Positions 23,556-36,423 are shown, counted from the first letter of the stretch. The stretch: 64,000 nucleotides of DNA from Panax quinquefolius (GCA_020205615.1 CM035170.1:61307322-61371321); one strand, 5' to 3'. Notes: generated by a model not told the origin, from the sequence alone. A program made the numbers and translations.

Positions 23556-24240
23556 CGTTCTCATTTCCTGAAGAGAACAATGAAAGAAAAAGGGTGAGCT
23601 CAACTAGCCCAGTAAGAAATATTATGACTAAGATAATGCAGAATAATTTATCGTTAGCCTTCAACAGTGTTAAACTGATAAAATATAACAAACATAAAGT
23701 TTAACTGCAGCGGAACAAGCAATCTATTAGAAGAGTTAAGTAGAACATAAAATCTACTATCTTCTATGATTTAAAACGTTTTTCATCACTTTTATCGCTG
23801 AGACCCAGCTTAATAAATAATCCACATCATCGAATCACCCCTACACTACGGCCAAGGATATTCTTTAGTATCACGACCACAAATTATCCATGCACTACGG
23901 GCTAAGGATATTCGTGTATTCATCAATGGTCATGATCATGCCAACAACTATCCATCAATGCACTACGGGCCAATGAGAACTTTTACCACATCATTTGTAA
24001 TATTACAGTCATGATTATACCGAATAATCCATGGTCATAATCATACCAAGTCCATCTATGCACTACATGCCACAGATAACTTTCAACATAATATAAACAT
24101 GAGGATGATGACAATGATATAAGAATTTAATAAAACAAGTTCAAGGATAAATTTTTAAAGATTTATAATTTAATTTATCCAGAATTCAATATTATCCAAA
24201 TTGTCAACATGATAATGCTTTGTGGAGTAAAATTCAAGAA

Positions 24241-24780
24241 TGATAATGTATCAAAAATGATTTGGACCGAAAAGAAATCAATTTTTGTTATGAATAGTAC
24301 TCCAGGTGAATAGTACCCAAGTGAATAGAACCCCGTGAATAGTACTTCGGGAATAGTACTTTGTGAATAGTACTTTGTAAATAGTACTTTTGTGAATAAT
24401 CTTAGTATAAATGAATAGTACTCAAGTAGGCAAGATTCAAATCATGAAAAACTAAAAATTTAACAAGAATGTGCAGAAAATATCCTTGTGAAGCGATACT
24501 AGATGAAGAATGATAATGTATCAAAAATGATTTGGACCGAAAAGAAATCAATTTTTGTTATGAATAGTACTCCGGGTGAATAGTACCCAAGTGAATAGAA
24601 CCCCGTGAATAGTACTTCGGGAATAGTACTTTGTGAATAGTACTTTGTAAATAGTACTTTTGTGAATAGTACCGTATAAATGAATAGTACTCATGGGCAG
24701 TACTCCGGCATGAAAAACTTAAAATTTAACAAGAATGTGCAGAAAATATCCTTGTGAAGCGATACTAGATGAAGTGCAAA
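24241..24780. repeat. 270-bp tandem duplication carrying a GTGAATAGTAC minisatellite
   Basis: TGATAATGTATCAAAAATGA starts at 24241 and again at 24511. Each 270-bp unit contains about seven imperfect copies of a 10-17 bp GTGAATAGTACT-type repeat. It is within the A1 LTR. A related GTGAATAGTGCCGTATAC run lies in the solo LTR at about 53785-53850. Confidence 0.85.
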
Positions 24781-25069
24781 TTTCAAGGATATTCTACTAA
24801 TTTCACAGAATATAGAAGCAATACTTTAACCGAATGATGGTATAATCAGGAATACGAGACAAAATAATATTACTCACATACTACAGAGTATGGAAGAAAA
24901 TATTATTCCTATGAATATTGAACAAAATAATATCCCTTACCTCAGAAGAAGACTGGATACTGGAATAGTGAGGTAGCAGACTTCTCTTCTACTTTCTCTC
25001 TAAAGCTTCTCTCTCTATAAATGCCCTTGTGAGTCTTAGTGAATGTGTGAGAATGAAGGAAGAATGAGC

Positions 25070-25082
25070 TTCTATTTATAGG
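25070..25082 (-). promoter_or_regulatory. Probable TATA box of A-family LTR (A1)
   Basis: The minus strand reads CCTATAAATAGAA. The block is conserved at the same place in the other A-family LTRs: about 33559-33573 and 48549-48563 (A2), about 54121-54133 (solo), and a diverged form at about 30397-30408. Confidence 0.6.
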
Positions 25083-26247
25083 AAAACATTGTTTCGATAA
25101 TTTCACATTTTGGGGCTCGAAATATTACGGTATAATACCTTCATCTTTTTCTTTATTTTTAATTTAGTCCTGCAAGTATTATCAAACTTGCACCACCTCC
25201 CCTAATAGTACATCTTGTGAATTAATAGTTCAATCATGTGAATCAATAGTACAATCATGTGAAAAAATAATTACAGTATAGTACCTTCATCTATACCTCC
25301 ATTTTTAATCTATTCATGCAAGTATTATAAATCTTGCACCACCTCCCTAATAGTACATACATGTGAATCAATAGTACACACATGTAAACAAATAGTTATA
25401 AGCATGTAAATTAATAACAATTAATTGCTCATTTATCCGATTAATTACCCGATTGGTCAATATAAGCTCCAGACATCCATTATTATCGAAATAGATGTCA
25501 ATTTCCACTAACACTAATAATCCCAACATAATGGAAATATCAATTTCATCTTTAATCAACACGAACTTATTCATCATTAATATTATAACTCACAATATTT
25601 AACAACCAGGTCGTTCCCAGTAAAGAAGGGGCTTTCTGATAAGGATTTCTCGTTATTGGTGCGAAATTAGGTGACCAAACCTCTACTTGACAGAACTTCT
25701 AGACATTGTCAATATTGCAAATAATAATATGAATAACTTTGTCGTCTGAATTATTTATTTAATAATATAAAATAATATGCAGATGATACTGTGACAATTA
25801 TTGAATTAATAATATGAAAGATATTATGCAGCAATTACTGTAGCAATAATTGAGTATAACTGAGTAACTTCTCACGTAAGCATCAATAATCAATACTGTG
25901 TGCTACTATGCAACTACGCCAGACATCGTACTTTTACTACCGGGTAGTTCAACATTTTAACTGTAAAACTTTCGCCGTTATTTTTATAAAAAGATAATTA
26001 TGTCGTTTTCTAAATACGACAATACTTCCGTTGTGGGTTCCACCAATGATTGTGTCATCATACAAATATTCCCTGCTAAAACGAATATTCCCCGACACAA
26101 CGAATATTTTATATCGACTTGCTTTCTTTGCAAAATTTTCAAATATCACCCTTTACTTTAACCTTTATCGATTTAACCATTTACTAAATAAAATAATAAT
26201 TATAAGAAAATTGAATACTTTCATTTCATAAAATTCGGGGTCTTACA

Positions 26248-26612
26248 GTCTCTATTTATAGAAGAACCATGAACCAAGTTTGGGTTTTGCTCCATGAATC
26301 AAACCAAAGAAAGAAAGAAGAAGCTATTGGGTATAGAGGAGTTGGTAATTGGTTGGTAATTTGCATCATTTTGCCCACTCCCTCCATGATCATTGCCTAG
26401 CAAAGCTTGGAAGAAAAAGGAGGAACATAGGCTTTAACCTTTGTTCTACACGTGACTGAGGTTTAGGAGTAAATGGGACACTCAATTTGGGACACTCCAA
26501 TATAACTCAGCATTCCATATTATTATTAGCATATTTAGGTTTATATAATATTTTCACCAAATGTGCATAATATACACCCACTCACACAGAATTATATAAT
26601 CCATGTACATTT
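26248..26612. repeat. Promoter-containing direct repeat in LTR X, copy 1
   Basis: Begins GTCTCTATTTATAGAAG, with a minus-strand TATA box CTATAAATAG at about 26251-26261. It matches 27468-27770 continued at 31499-31567, and runs up to CATGTACATTT. The copy-to-copy period is 1220 bp. Confidence 0.85.
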
Positions 26613-27467
26613 ACCATTCCTGTCTTACATCATATTTGATGTTATATAAATATGCGAAATAATTTAAATATTCTCAATCTCCTTTGAAAATTAATCTTTT
26701 ATTGATTTCTTAACTTGAATCAATTACATATCCTTGAATCAAATTATGTTATGATTCAGTCTATTCAAATTACTGTATAAATCCTTACATCTCGATTCAA
26801 ATTCCTCTAAGTATCACATAATACAACTTAACATGTATTACACATCGTAACTACTATCTTGTACATCTTCTAGAACCTAAACATGGTTCAAGAGTATATA
26901 TGTAAATAAATGAATTAATCTCCTTTGATACTATTGAACTATATCAATCATGTAGCACAGAATCTTTACCGTGAGTCCTTAACCTGCAAAAGTGGTTATT
27001 TACAAGGGTGGGATCGACAGCCCATCAATTCTAACAGTCTTCATGCAGCACATAGCATATAATAGCATATTCAGTTCATGCATTCATAATCAATTAATAT
27101 TAACTACGCATGTTACTTCACAAATAACATGCATAGAAATTTATTTCACAAGCATATCATCAAAGTTCAACTTTCAAATTTCATACATAGCTCATATGCA
27201 TTTCATATGTATACATCAACATTCTAATAGCATAATATAGCTCAACTAACAGTTATAGAATTCATATATCAAATAGGAACTGAAAGACTTGTCTGATTCA
27301 TAGTTTATCAACTGCGACTTGACTGCTTAAAACTTATCTGCACTGCGTGTATTCCTCTTTAAGCTAAATTGAAAATCCATGAATCTTAACTTCTGATTTC
27401 TCCCAACTTCTCAACCACTCATTCACTAGAATTCTCAGAATTTCAAATGTGAAGAATGAAGGAGGGG

Positions 27468-27770
27468 GTCTTTATTTATAGAAGAACCATGAACCAAGTT
27501 TGGGTTTTTCTCCATGAATCAAACCAAAGAAAGAAAGAAGAAGCTATTGGGTATAGAGGAGTTGGTAATTGGTTGATAATTTGAATCATTGTGCCCACTC
27601 CCTCCATGATCATTGCCTAGCAAAGCTTGGAAGAAAAAGGAGGAACATAGGCTTTAGCCTTTGTTCTACACGTGACTGAGGTTTAGGAGTAAATGGGACA
27701 CTCAATTTGGGACACTCCAATATAACTCAGCATTCCATATTATTATTAGCATACTTTGGTTTATATAATA
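27468..27770. repeat. Promoter-containing direct repeat in LTR X, copy 2 (left part)
   Basis: Begins GTCTTTATTTATAGAAG and is nearly identical to copy 1. It is cut by the solo LTR at 27771 and finishes at 31567. Confidence 0.85.
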
Positions 27771-29810
27771 TGTGACGCCCCCAAAATTAGGTATACATCA
27801 CCCATTCTGAGTCGCCAGATACATGGTACAAAATTCAAATACAACTTCATTTATACAACTGTTGAACTGTCGTATAGAATACGACCACAGTTAACTGTGA
27901 GTTTTAATACAAATGTATGTAACTCTCATGGTGCCTCGACCACAACCTTACAATGATAATTTACATAAAAGTATAGTCAAAAACTGCTTTTAGAAATTAA
28001 AATCTTTGGGAAGTGCTCAAGAAACCTTCGCATATGGGAGGCCATGCGTCAGGGTTATAATAGATATCATATGTCCACAGAATTATCCTTGGTTGACCCA
28101 ATAGACCCCAAAGAAAAACGAGAAGATTACTATCATCTTCTTTACAATGGTGAGTCTTCTCTTGACATATAACTATCTCCACTGTCTCCAAGTGAATATT
28201 ATATTTCAAATAAACTCCAAGATCATATAGGTAGTGCCCGTAGATATACTCAGCAAGTGGATGCGCACAACCCTGTCTTATGATAACATGGGGTTGTATG
28301 TCATTAGACATCTTGTATGATAGTGGCAAAACACCATTTCAAAGTTGGGTTCACCTCACCCTATTTGATTCACCAAATATAACTACTAAATGATGTATAG
28401 AATACAACACACTTTTCTATACTGTTTAGGGAGAACCTCCACAGCTAGAGACCACCGCTCTATTCCCCTCATTATCCCCAGCTCGATTCGTGAACACTCT
28501 TATTACCGAAAAGGAATTGTGAAGCGAAGCGGTGAGCACAACTAGCCCAAAGAAAGAATATCATGACTAAAGTTAATTTACATCATCAATAACCTTCATC
28601 ATTAATAAATCAGAGATTTAGAACATATGGTAGATGATCAAACTTTTCAACCATAGTCAAAAATTAACGAGCAAATCCATTAGAAGAGTCAAATAGAACA
28701 TAAGGTCTATTATCTTCTCCATGTTAAAAGTCCACCAACAATGTTTTATCCTCAGAAAATAAATCAATAGCCCTATCCACAATCATATGAATAACTCATA
28801 ATCATAATTGTGGTTCTAAATTCTTCTTCAGAACTGTGATCTAAGATAATTTTCATCACTTATCTTCACCAAAACATCAAAAATCATGGCTATACCAAAT
28901 CGTAATTCCTCGCCATAATCATACTAATAAATTCATCTTTGCACTACGGCCAAAGATATTCATTAACAATTTCATTGTTGCACTACATGCCAAAGACATA
29001 CAACTATATTTTAGAAGAGTCAAGTAGAGCATGATATCTACTATCTTCTACGAATTAAAATTGTAGAATAAATATTTTATCGCTGAGACTCACCTTAATA
29101 AATAATCCACATCATCGAATCACCCCTGCACTACGGCCAAGGATATTCGTTAATATCACATCCATGAATTTATATTTCATCGCTGAGACTCAGCTCGATA
29201 ATCAATCCATATCACTGAATTATCCATGCACTAGGGCTAAGGATATTCGTTAATATCACGACCACGAATTATCCATGCACTACGGGTTAAAGATAATCGT
29301 GTTTTCATTAACGGTCATGATCATGCCATAAAACAATTCATCTTTGCACCTTGGTCAAGAGAATCCATAGCCATAATCATACCAAAAATCGTCCCATCAA
29401 TGCACTACGGGCCAATGAGGACTTTTTCCACATCATTTGTAACATTACGGTCATGATTATACCGAATAATCCCTGGTCATAATCATACCAAGTCCATCTA
29501 TGCATTACAGGCCACAGATGACTTTCAACATAATATAAGCATGAGGATGATGATAATTCAACAAAACAAGTTCAAGAATAAATTTTAAATATTTATAAGT
29601 TAATTTATCCTGAACTCAATAACGTCCAAATTGTCAACATGATACTGCTTTGTGGAGTAAAATTCAAGAATGCTCAGAAGAATATTTCCATGAAAAGATA
29701 CTAGATGAAGCGCAAATATCAAGGATATTCCACTAATTTCATGGAGTATAGAGTCAAAACTTTTACCAACTGAGTATAATAAAGAATGGAATAACAAAAG
29801 AAATCACCGA

Positions 29811-30115
29811 GGCATGCGATGAATCGCATGCATAAAGTTATTCCAATAGAATAATAAATAATGGAACCAGTGTCATGCGTAACGCATGCATACGAGGATA
29901 TTCCAACGTAATAATAATTAATCTAAACCAGTCATGCGTAGAAAGCATGCATGTGATGTTCCAATGTAATGATAAATAATGGAACCAGGTCATGCGTAAA
30001 GCACAAACAGGATGTTCCAACAAAATAATAAAAATGGAATAACAGAAGAATTTCACCAAGTATAGGGTAGCCCGCATATACAGGTTATTCCAACAGAATA
30101 ATAAAGAATGGAATA
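29811..30115. repeat. Hairpin minisatellite in A-family solo LTR
   Basis: Units of about 60-65 bp pair an ATTCCAACAGAATAATAAAG-type block with a CATGCG palindrome. GCATGCGAT-GA-ATCGCATGC (29812-29831) is a perfect 9-bp inverted repeat, and CATGCGT-A-ACGCATG (29874-29888) another. Related arrays are at about 32970-33370 and 47980-48370. Confidence 0.82.
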
Positions 30116-30508
30116 ATAGAAGTTCTCTTCATGAATAAGAAAGAAAGAATACCCCTTACGAGTACAACAAATAATATCCCTTACGAGTACAACAAATAAT
30201 ATCCCCTACCTTAAAAAGAAAAGTATTCCGACTGGTAGGGTGAGAATATACTTGAAGAAAACTTGCACTATCTTCTACGCTCAAAGCTTTCTTAAACTCT
30301 AAAGAAATACGCTCGAGATTATAGAAGAAAAACTCTCTCTATAGTTTCTCTCTCTAGAGTTTCACTGAATTAGTAAAAAATAATGAAGGAATGAGCTTCT
30401 ATTTATGAAGAATGGATCGATAGTAACTAATTCATGAACGGTCCGTATTGATTTACTTTTAATCGGACGGTCCATATTTAAAGAAAAATCTTTTAAATAA
30501 AATATAAT

Positions 30509-30810
30509 ATATTCTATTTATAATCTAATAAAACGAATAACTTTATAAAAGTATTCTGTTTTATATAAAAAGATTTTACTATGCAAATACTATGCATAAT
30601 AGAATATTATATATTCTATTTATAGTCTAAAAAAACAAATAACTTTATAAAAGTATTCTGTTTTATATAAAAAGATTTTACTATGCAAACACTATGCAAA
30701 TACTATGCATAATAGAATATCATATATTCTATTTATAGTCTAATAAAACAAATAACTTTATAAAAGTATTCTATTTTATATAAAAAGCTTTTCTATTTTA
30801 TTACATTAAT
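30509..30810. repeat. 105-bp tandem repeat, three units
   Basis: Units starting ATATTCTATTTATA lie at 30509, 30611 and 30724. Each includes ACTTTATAAAAGTATTCT and a TACTATGCAAATACTATGCA stretch (the third unit is incomplete). Confidence 0.85.
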
Positions 30811-31498
30811 AATACTAATAAAACAAAACTCATCATCATTATTATTATTCACACTATTAATCGACCAGGTCGTTCCCAAGAAAGAGGGGGCTTTCCAATA
30901 AGGATATCTCCCTATTAGCGCACAATTAGGTGAATAAACCTCTCCTTGGCAGAACTTCTAGACATCGTTAATATTGCAAATAATAATCTTAATAACTTTG
31001 TCATCTCAATTATTGATATAATAATATATAAAATATCGACAATAATTGAATCAAATAACGTGAGATACTATGCAGCAATTACTGTAGCAATAATTGAACA
31101 AAACTGAGTGACTTCTCACGTAAGCATCAATAATCAATACCGTGTGCTACTATGCAACCATGCGTATTACTGTACTTTTACTACCGAGTAGTTCAACAAT
31201 TTTAACAGTAAAACTTCCGCCGTTATTTTCATAAAATATTTTTATCGTTTTCTCAATCCGACAATAATTCTGTTACGGGGTCCACCAATGATTGTACCAT
31301 CGTACGGATATTTCCCGACAAAAAGAATATTCCCCGACTAATCGAATATTCCTCGACACAACGAATATTTTATATCAACTTGCTTAGTTTGCAAAAAAAT
31401 TTCACATATTACCTTTAACTTTAAACTTTTATCAATTTTACTATTTACCAAAATAGAAAAATTGAATACTTTTATTTCTTAAAATTCGGGGTCTCACA

Positions 31499-31876
31499 TA
31501 ATATTTTTCCCCAAATGTGCATACATATACACCCACTCACATAGAATTATATAATCCATGTACATTTGATTATTCCAAATAATATCTCCATTAGACTAGA
31601 ATATAACTTAGTTAGGCACAAATATTGTTTTCTATAAAATTTATCATCTCAAATATACCCAATTATCATAATGATAATTAATATCAATTATTTATGAACT
31701 CACCATTTATTTTCCCATTAAATTCCCATTTGATTTAACTTCACTAGTTATGCCACACAAGACATAATTATGTGAACTTAGTAATTAATAGCTCACAAGC
31801 TTATAATAATATAATCTCACAAAATAACATTATTCTCAACATTACATCTTATAACATGGTCATGGAAATGGTCTAT
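31499..31876 (-). repeat. LTR X, segment 2
   Basis: Begins with the TSD copy TAATA, then completes the second 365-bp direct repeat (to 31567) and continues as AT-rich LTR sequence to the A2 TSD TCTAT (31872-31876). No gene. Confidence 0.7.
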
Positions 31877-34741
31877 TGTGACGCCCCGCAAAATAGGTAT
31901 ACATCATCCATCTTGAGTCGCCAAATACATGGTACAAAATTCAAATACAGCTTAATTATACAACAGTCGTGTAAAATACGACAAAACATAATCTAAGAGT
32001 TTTAATAAGAATATTGTCATCTAGACAATATCCACACTCAATGGAGTCCTCATTACATTTATTGTCACACTATTTTATAGAATAGTGAGGACTACTAAAA
32101 CAACCATCCGGACCGGTCAATCCATTCCCCGACTCGTCCCAAATTATATTCTCATTTCAAGAGAAAAAATGGAAAGAAAGGGTGAGCTCAACTAGCCCAA
32201 AGAAGAAATATTATGACTAAGATAATGCGTAATAATTTATCGTTAGCCTTCAACAAAGGTTAAACCGATAAAATATAACAAACATCAAGTTTAACTGCAA
32301 GTAATGAACAAGCAATCCATTAAGAGAGTCAAGTAGAGAATAAAATCTACTATCTTCTATGATTTAAAAGGTTTTTCATCACTTTTATCGCTGAGACTCA
32401 GCTTAATAAATAAACCACATCATCCCTGCACTACGGCCAAGGATATTCAATAGTATCACGACCACAAATTATCTATGCACTATGGGCCAATGATATTCGT
32501 GTATTCATCAATGGTCATGATCATGCCAACAAATGTCCATCAATGCACTACGGCCAATGAGGACTTTTACCACATCATTTGTAATATTACGGTCATGATT
32601 ATACCGAATAATCCCCGGTCATAATCACACCAAGTCCATCTATGCACTACAGGCCACAGATGACTTTCAACATATTATAAATATGAGGATGATGACAATT
32701 ATATAAAAATTCAATAAAACAAGTTCAAGGATAAATTTTTAAAGATTTATAATTTAATTTATCCAGAAATCAATAACGCCCAAATTGTCAACACGATACT
32801 CTTGCTTTTGTGGAGTAAAATTCAAGAATGCTCGTAAGAATATTTCCATGAAAAGATATCGGATGAAGCGCAAATATCTAGGATATTCTACTAATTTCAT
32901 GGAGTATAGAAGCAAAAACTTTAACCAACTGAGTATAATAGAATATATGAAACTGTAAATGTATTTTTACCCGCCATGCGGTAATCCACGTAGACAGATC
33001 ATTTCCACAATTTAATAAGGAATGAATACGAAGGATTATTCACCATGCATGCGGTAATCCACATGATGTGTTATTCCAATGTAATAATAAAGAATGGAAT
33101 AATAGAAGAATTCACCAGCGTATGCATGTAATCCGCGCATACAAGTTATTCCAACAGTAATGATAAAGAATGGAACCAGTCATGCGCGTAACCCCGCACG
33201 CATGTGATATTCCAACATAATAATAAAGAATGGAACCAGTCACGCGAATTCGCATGTATGTGATATTCCAATGTAATAATAAAGAATGGAATAACAACAG
33301 AATTCACCAGGCATGCGATAGACCACACAGACATGTTATTCCAACAGAATGATAAAGAATGGAATAACAACCCTTACGAGTATTGAAAGAAAAAAAACTC
33401 TCTTCATGAATACGAAAGAAATAATACCCCTTGCCTTAGAAGAAGATTGGATACTAGAATAGTGAGGTAGCAGACTTCTCTTCTTCTTTCTCTCTATAAT
33501 TTCTCTCTATAATAATTGCTCTATAGCTTTAGTGAATTGGTGAGAAATGAAGGAAGAATGAGCTTTTATTTATAGGAAAATATAGTTTCGATAATTGCAC
33601 GTTTTGGGGCTCAAAATATTACAGTATAATACCTTCCTCTTTTTCTTCATTTTTAATTTAGTCCTGCAAGTATTATCAAACTTGCACCACCTCCCCTAAT
33701 AGTAAATAATGTGATTTAATAGTTCATTCATGTGACTTAATAGTATAATCATGTGAAAAAACTAATTATAGTATAGTACCTTCATCTATACCTCCATTTT
33801 TAATTTAGTCATGCAAGTATTATCAATCTTGCACCACCTCCCCTAATAGTACATGAATGTGAATCAATCGTACACACATGTGAACAAATAGTTATAAGCA
33901 TGTCAAATAATAGCAATTAATTGCTCATTTATCCGATTAATTACCCGATTAGTCAATATAACCTCCAGGCATCAATTGTTATCGAAATAAATGTCGATTT
34001 CCACTAACACTAATAATCTCAACACAATGGAACTATCAATTTCATCTTTAATCAACACAACTTATTCATCATTAATATTATAACTCACAATATTTAACAA
34101 CCATGTCGCTCCTGTGAAAGAGGGGCTTTTCGATAAGGATTTCTCCTTATCGAGCGCAATTAGGTGACCAAACCTCTCCTCGACGTAACTTCTGACATCA
34201 CAATATTGCAAATACAGAATAATATGAATAACTTTGTCAGATCAATTATTGATTTAATAATAATAAATATTATGCGATTTATATCGTGACAATAATTGAA
34301 TCAATAAAATGAGCGATATGATGCGAATTATCAGAGCAATAATTGAGTATAACCGGTGTGACTTCTCACGTAAGCATCAATAATCAATACCGTATGCTAC
34401 TATGCAACCACGCCAGACATCGCATTTCTTTACTACCGGTAGTTCAACAGTTTTAACGGTAACACTTTCGCCGTTATTTTTATAAAAAGATAATTCTGTC
34501 GTTTTCTAACTACAACAATACTTCCGTTGTGGGGTCCACCAATGATTGTGACGTCGTACGAATATTCAATGTTAAAACGATTATTCCCCGACCAATCGAA
34601 TATTATATACCACTTGCTTACTTTGCAAAATTTGTAAATATTACCCACAACTATATAACTTTATATCAAATCAACACCATAATATTCAAAAATATATTTC
34701 GAGAAAATTATTCTTTATTCATAAAAGTTGGGGATCTTACA
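31877..34741 (-). repeat. Element A2 3' LTR
   Basis: TGTGACGCCCCG...GGGGATCTTACA. It contains GCACTACGG repeats (about 32425-32650), the hairpin minisatellite (about 32970-33370), a TATA-like block (about 33559-33573) and a conserved block around TCGCTCCTGTGAAAGAGGGG (about 34107-34126). No gene. Confidence 0.93.
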
Positions 34742-34754
34742 ACCTCCCCTTCTT
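34742..34754 (-). other. Polypurine tract of element A2
   Basis: The minus strand reads AAGAAGGGGAGGT, directly next to the 3' LTR. Confidence 0.88.
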
Positions 34755-34755
34755 A

Positions 34756-36423
34756 TTAAATTTCATCCTCAAAACTAGGGTGCGTACCTGGTATATCGAA
34801 GAGGTGAGGATACCTTGATTTCATTTCAGATTCTAACTCCCAGGTCATTTCCTCAACATCGCGGTTTCTCCACAAAACTTTGACATGAGGTATAACTTTA
34901 CAGCGATAGAATATGATCCTTCTTATCCAAGATTTTAACAGGTAACTCTTCATACGTTAAATCTTCCTCTATCTCGTCTGGTTCCAATAATGTGGTTCAG
35001 GTCTTTCACATATTTACATAACATAGATATGTTATGAAAAACGTTATGAACACGAGATATACTTGGCGGTAAGGCGAGTCTATAGGCCATAGTTCCTACT
35101 CGATCGAGGATTATAAATGGGCCAATGAATCGAGGATTGAGCTTTCCTCTCTTTCCAAATCTCGTAACTCCTTTTCATGGAGCAACACGTAACAACACAT
35201 GATCTCCAATATTGAATTCCACGTTCTTTCGATGAAGATCAGCATAACTCTTTTGTCGATCTTGTGAGGTTTTTATACGTTGTTTGGATCGTTTGAATCT
35301 TTTCTCGTAGTCATACGCACAAAATCCGGTCCCAACAACGCTGCTTCATCCACCTCATCCCAACATCATACCGGAGAACGACACTTTCTTCCATACAACG
35401 CCTCAAATGGAGCCATGCCAATACTTGCTTGATAACTATTGTTGTAGGAAAACTCCACCAATGGTAAGAACTTGTCCCAACTTCCTCAAGTCAAGGACAC
35501 AAAGTCTTAATAAATCTATAAGAGTTTGAATAGTCCTTTCCGATCGTCCGTCTGCTTGAGGATGATATGTCAACTAAATCATAAACTCGCGCCCATAGCT
35601 TTTTGCAAACTAACCCAAAATCTTGAAGTGAATCTTGGGTCTCGATCAGAAACTATGGATACTGGCATACCATGCAATCTTACAATCTTGTTTATGTACA
35701 TACGAGCAAGATGTTCAAGTGTATAAGTTTCTCGTATCGGTAAGAAATGAGCAGACTTGGTCAATCTATCAATAATGACCCAAATCTCATCTATGCCTTG
35801 AGAAACCTTAGGAAGACCAGTAACGAAATCCATGGTAATGTGCTCCCACTTCCATTCTGGAATTTCAAGTGGTTGCAATGGACCTTTTGGCACTTGATGT
35901 TCCGCCTTGACTCGTTGACAATTAGACAACTTAAGATAAACCCCGCTATCTCTCTCTTCATATTTCTCCACCAAAATGTATGTCGAAGATCACGATACAT
36001 TTTGGTACTCCCATGATGGATTGCAAATGGTGTGTTGTGCGCTTCCATCATGATTTTTTACTTTAAGTCAGAATCGTTAGGAACACAAAGTCTAGAGTTG
36101 ACTCGAAGTATTCCTTCTTCATCGATTATTGCTTCTGAAATAGCACCTTCTTGCACTTTCTTCCTCATACGCGTCAGCTCCAAGTCTGTAGCTTGAGCAG
36201 CTTTAACTTTATCGATTAAAGTCGGTTCTACTCGTATATTCGCCATCATCACATGGGTCCCTGGAGTCTTTAACTCTATCTCCATTCTTTGTAAGTCATA
36301 GAAAATGGGCCTTTGCGTTGACAATAATGCACTCGTACTCGCATATGATCTTCTACTCAATGCATCAGCTACTACGTTCGCTTTTCCAGGATGGTATTGA
36401 ATGGTATGATCATAATCTTTCAA
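34756..36423 (-). pseudogene. Element A2 integrase with chromodomain-like tail
   Basis: Readable in order: RNase H/integrase linker ([17 protein letters not shown]), zinc-binding start (AIHHGSTKMYRDL), core segments MDFVTGLPKVS and [13 protein letters not shown], and [19 protein letters not shown]. The C-terminal chromodomain-like segment VKVLWRNRDVEEMTWELE lies at about 34810-34870. The region around the third acidic residue (HPQTDGQSE in intact relatives) is out of frame near 35560-35590. At least five frame breaks or stops are needed to read it, so it is inactive. Confidence 0.85.

Larger units (their letters stand above)
23561..26247 (-). repeat. Element A1 5' LTR, part 2
   Basis: Resumes the A-family LTR after element B and ends AATTCGGGGTCTTACA at 26247. 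Together with 1866-2137 it gives an LTR of about 2.96 kb. It contains GCACTACGGGCC repeats (about 23840-24070), a duplicated GTGAATAGTAC minisatellite (24241-24780) and a TATA box (25070-25082). The next bases, GTCTC (26248-26252), should be the right TSD. Confidence 0.9.
26248..27770 (-). repeat. LTR X, segment 1 (old Tekay-type LTR hosting A1, a solo LTR and A2)
   Basis: Non-coding. It is continuous with 31499-31876 and 49735-51364 once the three insertions are removed. It carries ACCTGCAAAAGTGGTTATTT at about 26983-27002, nearly the same as a motif in the solo LTR at about 47255-47275 (reverse complement), which supports a minus-oriented LTR of related type. A 365-bp block (26248-26612) recurs at 27468-27770 plus 31499-31567. 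The left end lies outside the window. Confidence 0.65.
27771..31498 (-). mobile_element. Solo LTR of the A family, 3.73 kb
   Basis: TGTGACGCCCCC...GGGGTCTCACA flanked by the TSD TAATA (27766-27770 and 31499-31503). It contains no internal gag-pol. It is about 0.9 kb longer than the A2 LTRs because of internal repeats: extra GCACTACGG units (about 28930-29530), hairpin minisatellite units (29811-30115) and a threefold 105-bp array (30509-30810). Small ORFs in it have no recognisable product. It would arise by recombination between the two LTRs of a full element. Confidence 0.92.

Noticed and set aside
27997..28329. 110-codon minus-strand ORF in the A-family solo LTR
   Set aside because: No family resemblance, not preserved in the other A-family LTRs, and inside a proven solo LTR.
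29838..30077. Repetitive ORFs (also 33112-33370 and 48151-48372) with recurring MLFHSLLLHWN-like text
   Set aside because: They are translations of the hairpin minisatellite; the peptide repeats reflect DNA repeats, not a protein family.
29811..30115. CRISPR-like array
   Set aside because: Repeats are imperfect, spacers are not unique, and the setting is a plant LTR.
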